Part shown: one piece after another, positions 18,095 to 27,199 of the stretch
How positions within the stretch are numbered: position 1 is the stretch's first letter
Layout of the letters: each line of letters opens with the position of its first letter
Assembly: GCF_009720725.1 (NCBI RefSeq)
Contig: NZ_WNKT01000021.1
Location: forward strand, 1-62,737
DNA length: 62,737 bases
Direction: 5' to 3'
Origin: Allochromatium palmeri
GTDB lineage: Bacteria; Pseudomonadota; Gammaproteobacteria; Chromatiales; Chromatiaceae
Notes under the pieces: model-generated
Database searches by the model: none
What the model was told of the DNA's origin: nothing
Seen by the model: the letters and a program-made list of their open reading frames with translations, nothing else
Made by a program: the position numbers and the translations under genes

Positions 18095-18738
18095 TCCAGG
18101 CGTCCGGCCAGCTCGAGATCATGGGTGACGATGACCAGACTGGTGCCGATCTCGCGGTTGAGTTCGAGCATGAGTTCATAGACTCCGCTCGCGGTGTGAC
18201 GGTCGAGGTTACCGGTCGGCTCGTCGGCCAGAAGACAGGCCGGACGGGTGACCAGCGCCCGCGCGACGGCCGCGCGCTGACGCTCACCCCCGGAGAGCTC
18301 ACCCGGCTTGTGCTCGCCGCGATGACCCAGTCCGACGCGCTCCAGCAGCCGTGACGCGCGTTCACGCGCCTCGGCCGGCTTGGCCCCGCCGATCAGGAGC
18401 GGCATGGCGACGTTCTCCAGTGCCGTGAACTCGGGCAGCAGATGATGGAACTGGTAGACGAAACCAAGATGCCGGTTGCGCAGACGTCCGAGTTTGGCCT
18501 CGCCGAGCCGGCTGATATCCTCGCCGCGCCACTGGATGCGCCCCGACGTGGGACGCTCCAGTCCGCCAATGGCGTGCAACAGGGTGCTCTTGCCCGACCC
18601 GGAGGCACCGACGATCGCGATGCGCTCGCCGGGCTGGATCCGAAAGCTCACGCCCTTGAGCACCTGGACGGCTTGCGGACCCTGATGGAAGGTCTGGACC
18701 AGATCCCGGACCTCCAGCACTGAGGCTGACTCATTCAT
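18037..18738 (-). CDS. lolD: lipoprotein-releasing ABC transporter ATPase LolD
   Basis: The ATPase of the LolCDE complex, which extracts outer-membrane-destined lipoproteins from the inner membrane. Walker [10 protein letters not shown] is at residues 44-52. The signature [15 protein letters not shown] and Walker [13 protein letters not shown] are intact. The start overlaps the lolC stop, giving translational coupling. The length of 233 residues is normal. Confidence 0.93.
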   Translation of the reverse strand: MNESASVLEVRDLVQTFHQGPQAVQVLKGVSFRIQPGERIAIVGASGSGKSTLLHAIGGLERPTSGRIQWRGEDISRLGEAKLGRLRNRHLGFVYQFHHLLPEFTALENVAMPLLIGGAKPAEARERASRLLERVGLGHRGEHKPGELSGGERQRAAVARALVTRPACLLADEPTGNLDRHTASGVYELMLELNREIGTSLVIVTHDLELAGRLDQIWRLDDGVLSVDLNSAR

Positions 18739-19978
18739 AACGCAGCGCCTCCGCCGGTTGGGTCTTGGCCGCGCGCCAGGCCGGATAGAGTGTCGCCAGG
18801 ACCGACATCAGAAAGGCCCCGCCGCCGACCCTGAGCACGTCGACCAGGTGGACGTCCGAGGGCAGCGCGCTGATGTAATAGATATCGGGATCGAGAAAAT
18901 GGACGCCGAACAGGCTTTCGATCCCGGCCACCACCGGCTCGACATTGAGCGCCAGGAGCACGCCCGCGACCATGCCGATCACCGTACCGATCAACCCGAT
19001 GGCCGTGCCCTGGACCATGAAGATGCCCATCACCCGTGCTGGCGAGATGCCGAGCGTGCGCATCACGGCGATGTCGGACTGCTTGTCGGTGACCACCATC
19101 ACCAGGGTCGAGACGATATTGAACGCCGCTACGGCGACGATCAGAAACAGGATGATGCTCATCATCCGCTTCTCCATCGCCAGCGCGCTGAAGAAGTTGC
19201 TGTGGACCTGGGTCCAGTCGACCAGACGATAGACACCGCCGAGTTCATAAGCGATCTCGCGCGCCAGACGCGGCGCCTGCCACATGTCGTCGAGCTTGAG
19301 CCGCACCCCGCCGACCGACTCGCCCAGGCTCATCAGGCGTGCGCCATCGGCCAGATGGATAAAGGCGGCGCTGCGGTCGTAGTCAGCCATGCCCACGGCG
19401 AAGATCCCGCTGACTGTGAAGCGCTTGAGACGCGGCATGACACCGATCGGTGTCGAGCTGACCTGAGGCGTGACCACGGTCACCTTGTCGCCCGGCCCCA
19501 CGCCGAGATAGTTAGCCAGATCCCGACCCAGGATGATATTGAAGTCACCGTCGACCAGATCGTCGATCGAGCCGTTGATCATGTGCTGGCGCAGATCGGC
19601 GACCTCGTCTTCTTCAACTGGCTCGATGCCGCGCACCACCGCCCCGCTCACCTGCGCGCCGCTGGCCAGCATCCCCTGGATCTCGACGAACGGTGCCGCG
19701 CCGAGCACATGCGGATTGGCACGCACCTGCTCCAGCACCTCGGGCCAGTTGGCGATGCCGCCATAGGGATCGGTCAGGGTCGCATGCGAGGCCATCGACA
19801 GGATGCGTTGCTGGATCTCTTTATGGAACCCGTTCATCACCGACAGCACCACGATGAGGGCGACGATCCCCAGCGCGATCCCGACCATCGAGGTTCCGGA
19901 GATAAAGGAGATGAAATGATTACGGCGCTTGGCGCGGGTGTAGCGCAGGCCGATATAGAGTGGCAATGGATGAAACAT
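18731..19978 (-). CDS. lolC: lipoprotein-releasing system permease (LolC/LolE family)
   Basis: A 415-residue MacB/FtsX-type permease: one N-terminal helix ([20 protein letters not shown]), a large periplasmic domain and three C-terminal helices. The N-terminal sequence [20 protein letters not shown] is characteristic of LolC/E. Only one permease gene lies next to lolD here, so either a single LolF-like permease forms a homodimer or lolE is elsewhere. No clear ribosome-binding site precedes the ATG. Confidence 0.9.
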   Translation of the reverse strand: MFHPLPLYIGLRYTRAKRRNHFISFISGTSMVGIALGIVALIVVLSVMNGFHKEIQQRILSMASHATLTDPYGGIANWPEVLEQVRANPHVLGAAPFVEIQGMLASGAQVSGAVVRGIEPVEEDEVADLRQHMINGSIDDLVDGDFNIILGRDLANYLGVGPGDKVTVVTPQVSSTPIGVMPRLKRFTVSGIFAVGMADYDRSAAFIHLADGARLMSLGESVGGVRLKLDDMWQAPRLAREIAYELGGVYRLVDWTQVHSNFFSALAMEKRMMSIILFLIVAVAAFNIVSTLVMVVTDKQSDIAVMRTLGISPARVMGIFMVQGTAIGLIGTVIGMVAGVLLALNVEPVVAGIESLFGVHFLDPDIYYISALPSDVHLVDVLRVGGGAFLMSVLATLYPAWRAAKTQPAEALRYE

Positions 19979-20155
19979 AGGGTTGACATTTAACCACAGG
20001 CACGAAGTCGAAGGCGATTAGCTGTTTTGGTCCAAGCACGGATCCGCGCTTGGATCGCGCGGCATGATACTGAATAATCGGTGACCTCCTATCGGTCTTT
20101 CAGTCGACCCCGGTTCTCGGACGAACGTCGACGCACACTCGATGAGGAATCCGCA

Positions 20156-22609
20156 ATGGACGATCCACTGCTTGCCGCCCCCATGCCCGTGCTCGATTGG
20201 GTCAGCGAAGCCACAGCCTGCATCACCCGCCATGAACACGGCCTCCTGCGTCTGGAGGCGGTCGCACCCGACATCCTGCGTCTGCGGTTCGCGCCCAATG
20301 GACGCTTTGCCGCCCCCCGCCCCTGGAGTCCGGTCCTGGATCTGGCGCCGGCCGGACTCTCGGTCCGCGAAGAGGACGGCCAGCTCTGGATCGGCACCGA
20401 GCGGCTGAGCGCACGGATCAACCTGAGTAGCGGGGTGCTCGCCTTCACTACACCTGAGGGTCAGGTCTTTGCTGAAGATCTCTGTGCACCCGGCTGGCGC
20501 GAAGTCAGCCTGGAGGAGACGCGGCTGCAACATCTGCCCGATACTGAACTGCCGCCCGGCGAGGCGCGCATCGGTGTCGGCGTGCGCAAGCGCATGGCCC
20601 CGGACGAGGGCTATTTCGGCTTCGGTCAGCGCGATGGACGACTCGACCGTCGCCATCGGCGTCTGACCCACTGGACGGTCGATCGCGTCGTGCCCGGTCA
20701 TGGTCTGGGCGAGGACAATCTCTATCAGGCCCAGCCGACCTTCATGGCGGTGCGTCCGGGTCTGGCCTGGGGCCTGCTGCTGAACTCGACCTGGTTCAGC
20801 GGTTTCGATGTCGGGCGCGAATACGAGGATGTGCTGACGCTCTTCACGCTGGGCGGCGAGCTGGATTACTACATTTTCGCCGGCCCGACCCCGGCGGCGG
20901 TCGTCGAGCAGCTTACGCGCCTGACCGGCCGTCCGTTGCTGCCGCCGCTGTGGGCGCTCGGCTTCCATCAGTCGCGCTGGAGCTATGGCACCGACCGCGA
21001 CGTGCGTGCCCTGGCCGAGGGTTTTCGTCAGCGCACCATCCCGCTCGATGCGATTCATCTCGATATCGACTACATGGACGGCTATCGCGTCTTCACCTGG
21101 GACCACGAGCGCTTCCCCGAGCCGGCCGCAACCGTCGCAGCACTCCAGGCGCTTGGGATTCGCACCGTCACCATCGTCGATCCGGGCGTGAAGCACGATC
21201 TCGGAGCCGGCTACGGTGTGGCCGAGGCGGGCGTGGCGGGCGAGTATTTTCTGCGCCGCGCCGATGGCGAGCTGTTCAGCGGCTGGGTCTGGCCCGACGA
21301 GTCGCTGTTTCCGGACTTCTGCAGCGAGCGCACCCGCCATTGGTGGGGCGATCTGCATGGGTCGCTGATCGAGATCGGCGTCGATGGCATCTGGTGCGAC
21401 ATGAACGAGCCATCGATCGTCGATCGACCCTATCGCGAGCCAGGCGTGACTGAATATCCGGTCCCGCTGGCGGTCTGTCAGGGCGACGAGGGCGAAGCGC
21501 TCCATGCCGAGACCCATAATCTCTATGGACACCTGATGGCGCGCGCGACCTGGGAGGGACTGGAGCGACTGCGTCCCGAACGTCGACCCTGGGTGCTGAC
21601 CCGCTCGGCCTTCGTCGGCACCCAGTGCTGGGCGGCGAGCTGGATGGGCGACAACAGCGCGCGCTGGGAGGATCTGGAGACCAGCCTGCCGCAACTGGCC
21701 AGCCTGGGTCTGTGCGGTGCGCCGCACGTCGGCGTGGATATCGGCGGTTTCTACGGTCACAGTTTCGGCGAACTCTATGGGCGCTGGATCGAGCTGGGCG
21801 CCTTCTATCCCTTTATGCGCGTCCACGCCCATTGCGACAGCCGACCGCAGGAACCCTGGTCGTTCGGCCCCGACATCGAAGCCATCGCCCGCCAAGCCAT
21901 CGAACTGCGCTATCGACTCCTGCCCTATTTCTACACCCTCGCCCATCGCGCCCATCGTGACGGCGAACCCTGGTGGCGTCCGCTGCTGTTCGACTTCCCC
22001 GATCAGGCCGATCTCTACGCCATCGAGGATCAGATCATGATCGGCCCGCAGATGATGATCGCCCCGATCCGCGCGCACGGGCTCAAACGGCGTCTGGTCG
22101 AACGGCCGCCGGGGTGTTGGTACGACTTCCGCTCCGGCGCGCGGCTTGATGCGGGTCCGGGTCCGCTGGTGATGGACGCCCCGCTCGGGGCCATGCCGAT
22201 CCTGGTGCGCGGCGGTTCGATCCTGACGCTGGGCAATGTCCGCCAGTCGACCGCCGAACCGCTCAGCGAACTCATGCTGGAGATTTACCCGGACGACGCG
22301 GCTGAAGGCACCTGGACGCTGATCGAGGACGATGGCGAGAGTTTCGCCTATCAGGACGGCGCGCTCGCCGAGACCGATGCCCGCATCGCACCGCTGTCAC
22401 AGGGAGCGGTGTTCACGCTGGCGGCGCGGCGGGGCGACTACCAGCCCGCGCCGCGTAGCCTCATCCTGCGGTTGCATCTGCCCGAGGCTCCGGCCGGTTT
22501 GACGCTCGACGAGACCCCGGTCGAGGACTGGCGCTGGGACGCCGAACTCCAGGCCGCCGAGGTGCGGATCGTCGATGACGGTCAGGCGCACTGTCTCGCG
22601 CCTGGCTGA
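20156..22609 (+). CDS. glycoside hydrolase family 31, alpha-glucosidase-like
   Basis: A large (817-residue) cytoplasmic GH31 enzyme hydrolysing alpha-glucosidic bonds. It has the N-terminal beta-sandwich and the catalytic barrel with the nucleophile D415 in IWCDMNEPS. The acid/base is D499 in WMGDNSARW, and FMRVHAHCDSRPQEPW follows. The C-terminal beta domains contain the DDGESFAY motif. The ATG at 20156 follows TGAGGAA (20143-20149), so an upstream GTG at 20081 is less likely. Substrate is not deducible; glycogen- or maltodextrin-derived oligosaccharides are plausible. Confidence 0.92.
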   Translation: MDDPLLAAPMPVLDWVSEATACITRHEHGLLRLEAVAPDILRLRFAPNGRFAAPRPWSPVLDLAPAGLSVREEDGQLWIGTERLSARINLSSGVLAFTTPEGQVFAEDLCAPGWREVSLEETRLQHLPDTELPPGEARIGVGVRKRMAPDEGYFGFGQRDGRLDRRHRRLTHWTVDRVVPGHGLGEDNLYQAQPTFMAVRPGLAWGLLLNSTWFSGFDVGREYEDVLTLFTLGGELDYYIFAGPTPAAVVEQLTRLTGRPLLPPLWALGFHQSRWSYGTDRDVRALAEGFRQRTIPLDAIHLDIDYMDGYRVFTWDHERFPEPAATVAALQALGIRTVTIVDPGVKHDLGAGYGVAEAGVAGEYFLRRADGELFSGWVWPDESLFPDFCSERTRHWWGDLHGSLIEIGVDGIWCDMNEPSIVDRPYREPGVTEYPVPLAVCQGDEGEALHAETHNLYGHLMARATWEGLERLRPERRPWVLTRSAFVGTQCWAASWMGDNSARWEDLETSLPQLASLGLCGAPHVGVDIGGFYGHSFGELYGRWIELGAFYPFMRVHAHCDSRPQEPWSFGPDIEAIARQAIELRYRLLPYFYTLAHRAHRDGEPWWRPLLFDFPDQADLYAIEDQIMIGPQMMIAPIRAHGLKRRLVERPPGCWYDFRSGARLDAGPGPLVMDAPLGAMPILVRGGSILTLGNVRQSTAEPLSELMLEIYPDDAAEGTWTLIEDDGESFAYQDGALAETDARIAPLSQGAVFTLAARRGDYQPAPRSLILRLHLPEAPAGLTLDETPVEDWRWDAELQAAEVRIVDDGQAHCLAPG

Positions 22610-22614
22610 ACCGT

Positions 22615-24153
22615 TCAGAACCGGCGCGGCACGCGCGGATGACGCACGCGCAAGCCCTCGATACGCTGCCGGATGTCGCGCAGGCTCAGACGCCCGACCG
22701 GCTGACGGCTGGCCGCGCGTGCCGCCTCAGCGGCGTCGATGCGCTCCTTGACGATGCGCGCCAGATGCTCGGCCAGCTCGTGCCGATTCGCCAGCAGAGT
22801 GCGCAAAACCTCGAGGTCGATGCGGATCAGGTTGACATCACTGCGCGCGCGCAATTCCAGGAATGACGGCTCATTAGCCAGCATGGTGGTGATGCCGAAA
22901 TGGTTGCCGGGTGCCAGCACCTCGGTCACGGTGCGAGTGCGATCCGGAAGCGTGATCGCCGCCTCGACCAGTCCGCCGACGACGACATAGAAGGCATCGC
23001 TCATCGCCCCCTCGGCGAGGATCACATGGCCGCTGTCGAAGTGGACATAGACGGCACGCGCGGCCATCTGTTCGAGTTCTTCAGCGGTCAGTGATCCGGC
23101 CATGTCGAGTCCCTTGAGTGCCAGGAGGATGGTCGGCGGTTCGGTCTGGACCTCTGGCGCGCGTCGGGTGCGCATCTCGCGGACTTCAGGTGCCAGACCA
23201 ATGCCGGCACGCTGCAAAGCCCAGTGGATCTCGCGAAACAGCTCCTCGCGCCCGCGAAACATCGCCGGATAGTTGCGCAGATGCACCCAGACCATATAGC
23301 TATAGGGCACCGTGGTGGCGTCGGCCAGACGCACGATCGGATGCGGAAACTTGAGGACCGACTCGCAGCGCAGCGCGGCATCCAGGATCAGTGCGGTCGC
23401 AAAACGTGGATCGACCTCGGACGGGATCTTGACGAAATACCAGGGCGCGAACAGATGCTGGTCGCCGTGGAGATTCTTGAGCGACTCGCTGGCCATGCGC
23501 GAATTGGGGATGACATGGGTGGCATTGTCCCAGCCACGCAGCCGCGTGGCGCGCCAGTTCAGATCGATGACCTGACCGACGATGCCGTCCGGTAGCTCGA
23601 TCCAGTCGCCCAGGTTGAACGGGCGTTCGATGCCAAGCGCGATTCCTGAGAACAGATCGCCCAGCGTGCGCTGCAAGGCCAGACCGAGCACGGCGGCCGC
23701 CACACCCGTCGACAGCCAGACCCCGGTGAAGGAGACGTCCTGGCTCCAGAGAAAGAACGCCAGCCCGATGAACATGAAGGCGCCATGGATGAGCCCCATC
23801 ATCAGTTTAGGGATGCGCTCGACCAGCGCCTCGGTCCGGGCCGCCAGGATGGACTCGATCAGGCGCGCCACCAGCCAGCCACTGATCACATAGACCAGGC
23901 CCAGCGTGGCGACTCGGATCAACGCGGTCGTGCTATCCAGACCCAGGGTACGCGCGGCCAGATCGGTCAGGGCACCCAGCACCAGCAGCACCAGTGGCAA
24001 CAGCGCCAGATCCAGCACCGCCGAGAGCACCGGCAGACGCTCGGCGAGCCAACGCCCCTGAAGCAGGCCCTTACCAAGGCGCCAGAGGCCAAACAGCAGC
24101 ATGGTCGACAGCCAGATCCACCAATGCAGCTCGACGAAGGATTCGAAAGACAT
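22615..24153 (-). CDS. MscS-type mechanosensitive channel with C-terminal cyclic-nucleotide-binding domain
   Basis: The N-terminal third holds about four or five transmembrane helices. It is followed by the MscS pore and beta domain (GVAAAVLGLALQRTLGDLFS, then GIERPFNLGDWIEL and VIPNSRMAS). A Crp-like cyclic-nucleotide-binding domain covers about residues 355-480 (VILAEGAMSDAFYVVVGGLVE, with PGNHFGITTMLANEP). Such MscS-CNB fusions can be gated or modulated by cAMP or cGMP. Total 512 residues. It lies 5 bases from the GH31 gene, converging with it. Confidence 0.87.
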   Translation of the reverse strand: MSFESFVELHWWIWLSTMLLFGLWRLGKGLLQGRWLAERLPVLSAVLDLALLPLVLLVLGALTDLAARTLGLDSTTALIRVATLGLVYVISGWLVARLIESILAARTEALVERIPKLMMGLIHGAFMFIGLAFFLWSQDVSFTGVWLSTGVAAAVLGLALQRTLGDLFSGIALGIERPFNLGDWIELPDGIVGQVIDLNWRATRLRGWDNATHVIPNSRMASESLKNLHGDQHLFAPWYFVKIPSEVDPRFATALILDAALRCESVLKFPHPIVRLADATTVPYSYMVWVHLRNYPAMFRGREELFREIHWALQRAGIGLAPEVREMRTRRAPEVQTEPPTILLALKGLDMAGSLTAEELEQMAARAVYVHFDSGHVILAEGAMSDAFYVVVGGLVEAAITLPDRTRTVTEVLAPGNHFGITTMLANEPSFLELRARSDVNLIRIDLEVLRTLLANRHELAEHLARIVKERIDAAEAARAASRQPVGRLSLRDIRQRIEGLRVRHPRVPRRF

Positions 24154-24180
24154 CGCCTAAACGCTTAACGCCCTCAAGCT

Positions 24181-24214
24181 AAAAAAGGCCGATCACGCGC
24201 AAGCATGACCGGCC
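24181..24214 (-). terminator. rho-independent terminator of the OmpA-like gene
   Basis: On the minus strand GGCCGGTCATGC (24203-24214), a GC-containing tetraloop-like TTGC and GCGTGATCGGCC (24187-24198) form a 12-bp stem with one mismatch, followed by six T (24181-24186). It lies 166 bases beyond the stop of the OmpA-like gene and just before the channel gene start. The 24215-24380 spacer shows no gene. Confidence 0.8.
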
Positions 24215-24380
24215 CCGCCATAAGCCCCAGTCGGGGGGATGAGGCTCATTGGACTCAGAAACTTGGGAGGGAGGACTTGGGCATCGAGCTGTCAAACGCA
24301 GGATCGGTGCCTTTATGTCGATCGGGTGCGCCGTCACACGATTGGCGGCGGCACCCCCCGATCGTGGGATGGGTCAACGA

Positions 24381-24959
24381 TCAGTAGTCGGCGTTGATCC
24401 GCACGCGACGCTGCTCGACGGAGTAAATGTCGACTCCAGGCAGCATGTCAGACTTGCCACGGCTCTCGACCGAAACAATGTCCTGAGGCGAGATACCACG
24501 GCTGATCATATAGTCCTGCACGGCCTCGGCGCGACGCTGGCCGAGCTGATAGTTGTAGGCATCAGAACCCTTGGCGTCGGTGTGGCCGGTCAGCGAGATG
24601 CGCTCTTGCACTTCAGAGTTCTTGACCTGGGCGATGTAGTCGTCGAGACGACGCAGTTCGTTATCATTGACGACGTTCTCCATGCGGTACTTGTCGAACT
24701 CGAAGTTCAGACGCACGGTGAACTCCTTGGGAGCCGGCGGTGCGGCGGCGACACAGGGCTCCAGGTCACTTGGACCATGCAGGCTCTGCCAGCACTCGCC
24801 ATAGTTGTTCACCCACGCCGTACCCTCGGGCTTGGCCGACCAGAAGTGTTCCATGTTGTAGTCACTGGCGCTCACGGCCGCCGGAGCAGACAGTGCCGCC
24901 GCCATTGCAAGCGGGGCAGCCAGGGCAGCGAGGCGTTTGAATAAAGGTTGTTTGCGCAT
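24381..24959 (-). CDS. OmpA-family peptidoglycan-binding outer-membrane protein
   Basis: This 192-residue protein has a signal peptide (basic start then LAALAAPLAMAAALSAPAAVSA), a short cysteine-containing linker (GECWQSLHG...EPCVAA) and a C-terminal OmpA domain. The domain shows LNFEFDKYRMEN, ISLTGHTDAKGSDAYNYQLG and SVESRGKSD, the residues that hold diaminopimelate of peptidoglycan. There is no large beta-barrel, so it is a periplasmic or lipoprotein-like linker. AGGA lies 12 bases upstream of the ATG, and a terminator follows. Likely highly expressed given its isolated unit. Confidence 0.9.
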   Translation of the reverse strand: MRKQPLFKRLAALAAPLAMAAALSAPAAVSASDYNMEHFWSAKPEGTAWVNNYGECWQSLHGPSDLEPCVAAAPPAPKEFTVRLNFEFDKYRMENVVNDNELRRLDDYIAQVKNSEVQERISLTGHTDAKGSDAYNYQLGQRRAEAVQDYMISRGISPQDIVSVESRGKSDMLPGVDIYSVEQRRVRINADY

Positions 24960-25211
24960 CTTTTTGGCTTCCTGTTGAGGTGGTGGAGATGATCGAATCG
25001 GAGAACCCGTGGTTTAGCCGAAATACAGGTCAGTTGCAAAAATCGCTCATGATCCTTAACGCTAAGCCCTCTTTCCGCCTCGGGAATCTCACTGGCGAAA
25101 TGGTCGGAGCGCGGACGCGGCTCACTAGGAACCGGTCGTTTTAACACAGACATTTTAGCCCACAAGAGGAGCAAAAGTGCAACTTTTTATAAAGTCGCGA
25201 CATATTTACAA

Positions 25212-25228
25212 CGTTTTCCTTGAAAACG
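25212..25228. promoter_or_regulatory. 17-bp perfect inverted repeat in AT-rich spacer
   Basis: CGTTTTC-CTT-GAAAACG sits in the 444-base divergent spacer (24960-25403) between the OmpA-like gene and the gene at 25404. The spacer is visibly richer in A+T than its surroundings and should hold both promoters. The palindrome could be an operator. I could not define -10/-35 boxes with confidence, and I see no gene in the spacer. Confidence 0.35.
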
Positions 25229-25403
25229 CAACACTCGCCAGCCGTGAGAGGCGCAAGAATCGCTATCAAAGCGGGATTCAGTCAAATTTAGTGCGTTACA
25301 TATCTACAACAGCCAGAGCGACGAGCCAACGGCGCCAGCCGCGTTTGGAGGCGCGCTTGTATGCCTGTCGCACCGTCTCTGTACATCACAACCTGTAACA
25401 ACC

Positions 25404-25925
25404 ATGCCTAACGAGACCTCCCTCTTCTCAACAGCGCCGGACGTCGGTAGCCGACGCCTGACACTCACGGGTAGCCAGGATATTGCCGGGATCAGCGCCG
25501 ACATGGCCGCGCGCGCCAGACGTGAATTGCTGATCTATGGCCCAACGCTCGACCCGGTGCTCTACGATCAGGCGCCTTTTTTGGAGGCCATCAGACGTCT
25601 CGCGCTGGAGCGTCCCGGACTCTGTGTGCGCGTCATGGTGTTCGACCCGCGCGCGGCGAGCCAGAGCGGGCACCGACTGATCGAGCTGGCACGACGACTG
25701 ACCTCGCGCATCGCCATACAGCGCGTGGCGGATGAGGATCGGGATCGTCTCGATGCTTTCCTGGTCGTCGACGAACGGCGCTACGTTCGGCGTCGTCTGG
25801 CTGACAGACTGGAGGCAATCGCCGACTACGATGACCCGCCGGCCGCGCGACGTTTGGTTCAGGAATTCGAGCGGCTTTGGGAACGCAGCAGCGTCGACGC
25901 CGAATTGCGTCAGCTTTTCATTTGA
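25404..25925 (+). CDS. uncharacterised protein, possibly DUF7931/phospholipase D-like fold
   Basis: A soluble 173-residue protein with alternating hydrophobic strands and helices: LLIYGPTLDPVLYDQ, VRVMVFDPRAASQSGHRLIELAR, DAFLVVDERRYV and a C-terminal helix FERLWERSS. The pattern resembles a small phospholipase D-like domain that recognises a target without the HKD catalytic motif; similar domains occur fused behind GNAT acetyltransferases. No catalytic residues are obvious. It is alone in its unit and converges with the repeat protein. Function unknown. Confidence 0.65.
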   Translation: MPNETSLFSTAPDVGSRRLTLTGSQDIAGISADMAARARRELLIYGPTLDPVLYDQAPFLEAIRRLALERPGLCVRVMVFDPRAASQSGHRLIELARRLTSRIAIQRVADEDRDRLDAFLVVDERRYVRRRLADRLEAIADYDDPPAARRLVQEFERLWERSSVDAELRQLFI

Positions 25926-25997
25926 GCATGCGCGACGGTCGAGCGTGCAGACCCTTGGGGGATATCTTGAGGGGATGATGAAGGGCAGTAGACAGGC

Positions 25998-26016
25998 CGC
26001 GCGCCAAGGGCGCGCG
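25998..26016. terminator. bidirectional hairpin between convergent genes
   Basis: CGCGCGCC (25998-26005), AAG and GGCGCGCG (26009-26016) form a perfect 8-bp GC stem between the stops of the genes at 25925 and 26038. No U-tract accompanies it, so it would act as a pausing or RNA-end-stabilising hairpin more than as a classical terminator. Confidence 0.45.
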
Positions 26017-26037
26017 ACCCGTGGGGCAGGCTTAGTT

Positions 26038-26811
26038 TTAGGAGCGCGGTCCCATGTGCAGCATCCAAGCCGGCATCGGACGCTTGATGGGCGCCGGTTC
26101 CGCGGACACAGGGGCTTCTTCAGCGACCGGAGCGGCCTCTTCGGCTGCCGGGGCTTCTTCAGCGACCGGAGCGGCCTCTTCGGCTGCCGGGGCTTCTTCA
26201 GCGACCGGAGCGGCCTCTTCGACTGCCGGAGCTTCTTCAGCGACCGGAGCGGCCTCTTCGACTGCCGGGGCTTCTTCAGCGACCGGAGCGGCCTCTTCGA
26301 CTGCCGGAGCTTCTTCAGCAACTGGAGCGGCCTCCTCAGCTGCCGGGGCTTCTTCAGCGACCGGAGCGGCCTCTTCGACTGCCGGCGCCTCTTCAGCGAC
26401 TGGAGCGGCTTCCTCGGCTGCCGGAGCTTCTTCAGCGACCGGAGCGGCTTCCTCGGCTGCCGGAGCTTCTTCAGCCACCGGAGCGGCCTCTTCCGCGGCC
26501 GGGGCTTCTTCAGCGACCGGAGCGGCCTCTTCGACTGCCGGGGCGTCTTCAGCGACCGGAGCGGCTTCTTCAACCGCTGGAGCGGGCGCGGCTGGCGGTG
26601 GGGTTAGAGCCACAGTCCCGATCGGAGCAATGTTGGCGGCGACCTCACTCGGCGGTAGCGGTGGCGCATCACCATAGAGCGCGTCGGTGGAGATGACATA
26701 GAAGGCCCCAGCCGCGACGACGATCCCAACGCCGCGCACGATGAGCTGACCGTTGTCGCTGGCCCCCAGCATGGCTCGCAGTTGCGCGAGGCCGGGCAAT
26801 TCTTCACTCAT
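26038..26811 (-). CDS. membrane-anchored protein with 13-residue Ala/Glu/Pro tandem repeats
   Basis: A 257-residue protein of unknown function. Residues 1-45 form a short cytoplasmic start (SEELPGLAQLRAMLG) and one membrane helix (LIVRGVGIVVAAGAFYVIS). A proline-rich segment follows, then twelve copies of [A/V]EEAAPVAEEAPA, then a basic tail (IKRPMPAWMLHMGPRS). The repeats should make a stiff, negatively charged extended rod, like the periplasm-spanning part of TonB (analogy only). The ATG at 26811 has GAGGAAA upstream; a longer frame to 26976 lacks one. It is divergent from ppsA. Confidence 0.75.
   Translation of the reverse strand: MSEELPGLAQLRAMLGASDNGQLIVRGVGIVVAAGAFYVISTDALYGDAPPLPPSEVAANIAPIGTVALTPPPAAPAPAVEEAAPVAEDAPAVEEAAPVAEEAPAAEEAAPVAEEAPAAEEAAPVAEEAPAAEEAAPVAEEAPAVEEAAPVAEEAPAAEEAAPVAEEAPAVEEAAPVAEEAPAVEEAAPVAEEAPAVEEAAPVAEEAPAAEEAAPVAEEAPAAEEAAPVAEEAPVSAEPAPIKRPMPAWMLHMGPRS
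26107..26574 (-). repeat. twelve tandem 39-bp coding repeats
   Basis: Twelve contiguous 39-bp units encode the 13-residue repeat of the membrane-anchored protein. Units differ mainly at the first codon (Ala or Val) and by synonymous changes; unit 1 has Asp in place of one Glu, and unit 12 ends in Val. The near-identity at DNA level indicates recent expansion or gene conversion, and copy number is likely to vary between strains. Confidence 0.93.
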
Positions 26812-27199
26812 TTGAATTTCCTCTCGGTTCGAGTATCGATCTGGATCGGTTTGGATACGGTTAGGCGCGCCTAGGCTGCCTGAACAGACCCGCTGGTTCA
26901 AGACAAGAATGTGGTGTCCGCGCCAGGAAGTGAATCCAGAGCGCGAAACGGCAACCGCCAATCCAGCGCGGTTCAATGCTCAGGATTGATGGACTCTCGG
27001 GACGTCCGCTGTCCGGCTGGGGTATATTTTCCAGATTATTACGCGGTCATTGCAACCGACGATCATCCGTTCGGGGGCGGCTCGACCCGATCTCTCGCCG
27101 TGGCCCATGCTGAATCGCCCGCCTGGATGGGTCCAGACCCTACTGGACCGCACCGCTCGAATACCTTCAATAGCAAGACAAGACTGGAGTAGCACAACG

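Noticed and set aside
18758-19993. Plus-strand frame of 411 codons opposite lolC
   Set aside because: Asp/His-rich antisense shadow of a clear membrane permease.
20018-22078. Long minus-strand open frame of 686 codons opposite the GH31 gene
   Set aside because: The plus strand encodes a complete glucosidase with catalytic motifs; the minus frame is a GC-codon shadow with no recognisable motif.
26107-26574. Repeat array considered as a CRISPR
   Set aside because: Units are contiguous with no unique spacers and are coding.
26054-26677. Plus-strand frame encoding ATGAASSAAGASS-like repeats, and another encoding FFSDRSGLF-like repeats
   Set aside because: Both are other-frame readings of the 39-bp repeat; only the minus frame has a ribosome-binding site, membrane helix and sensible tail.
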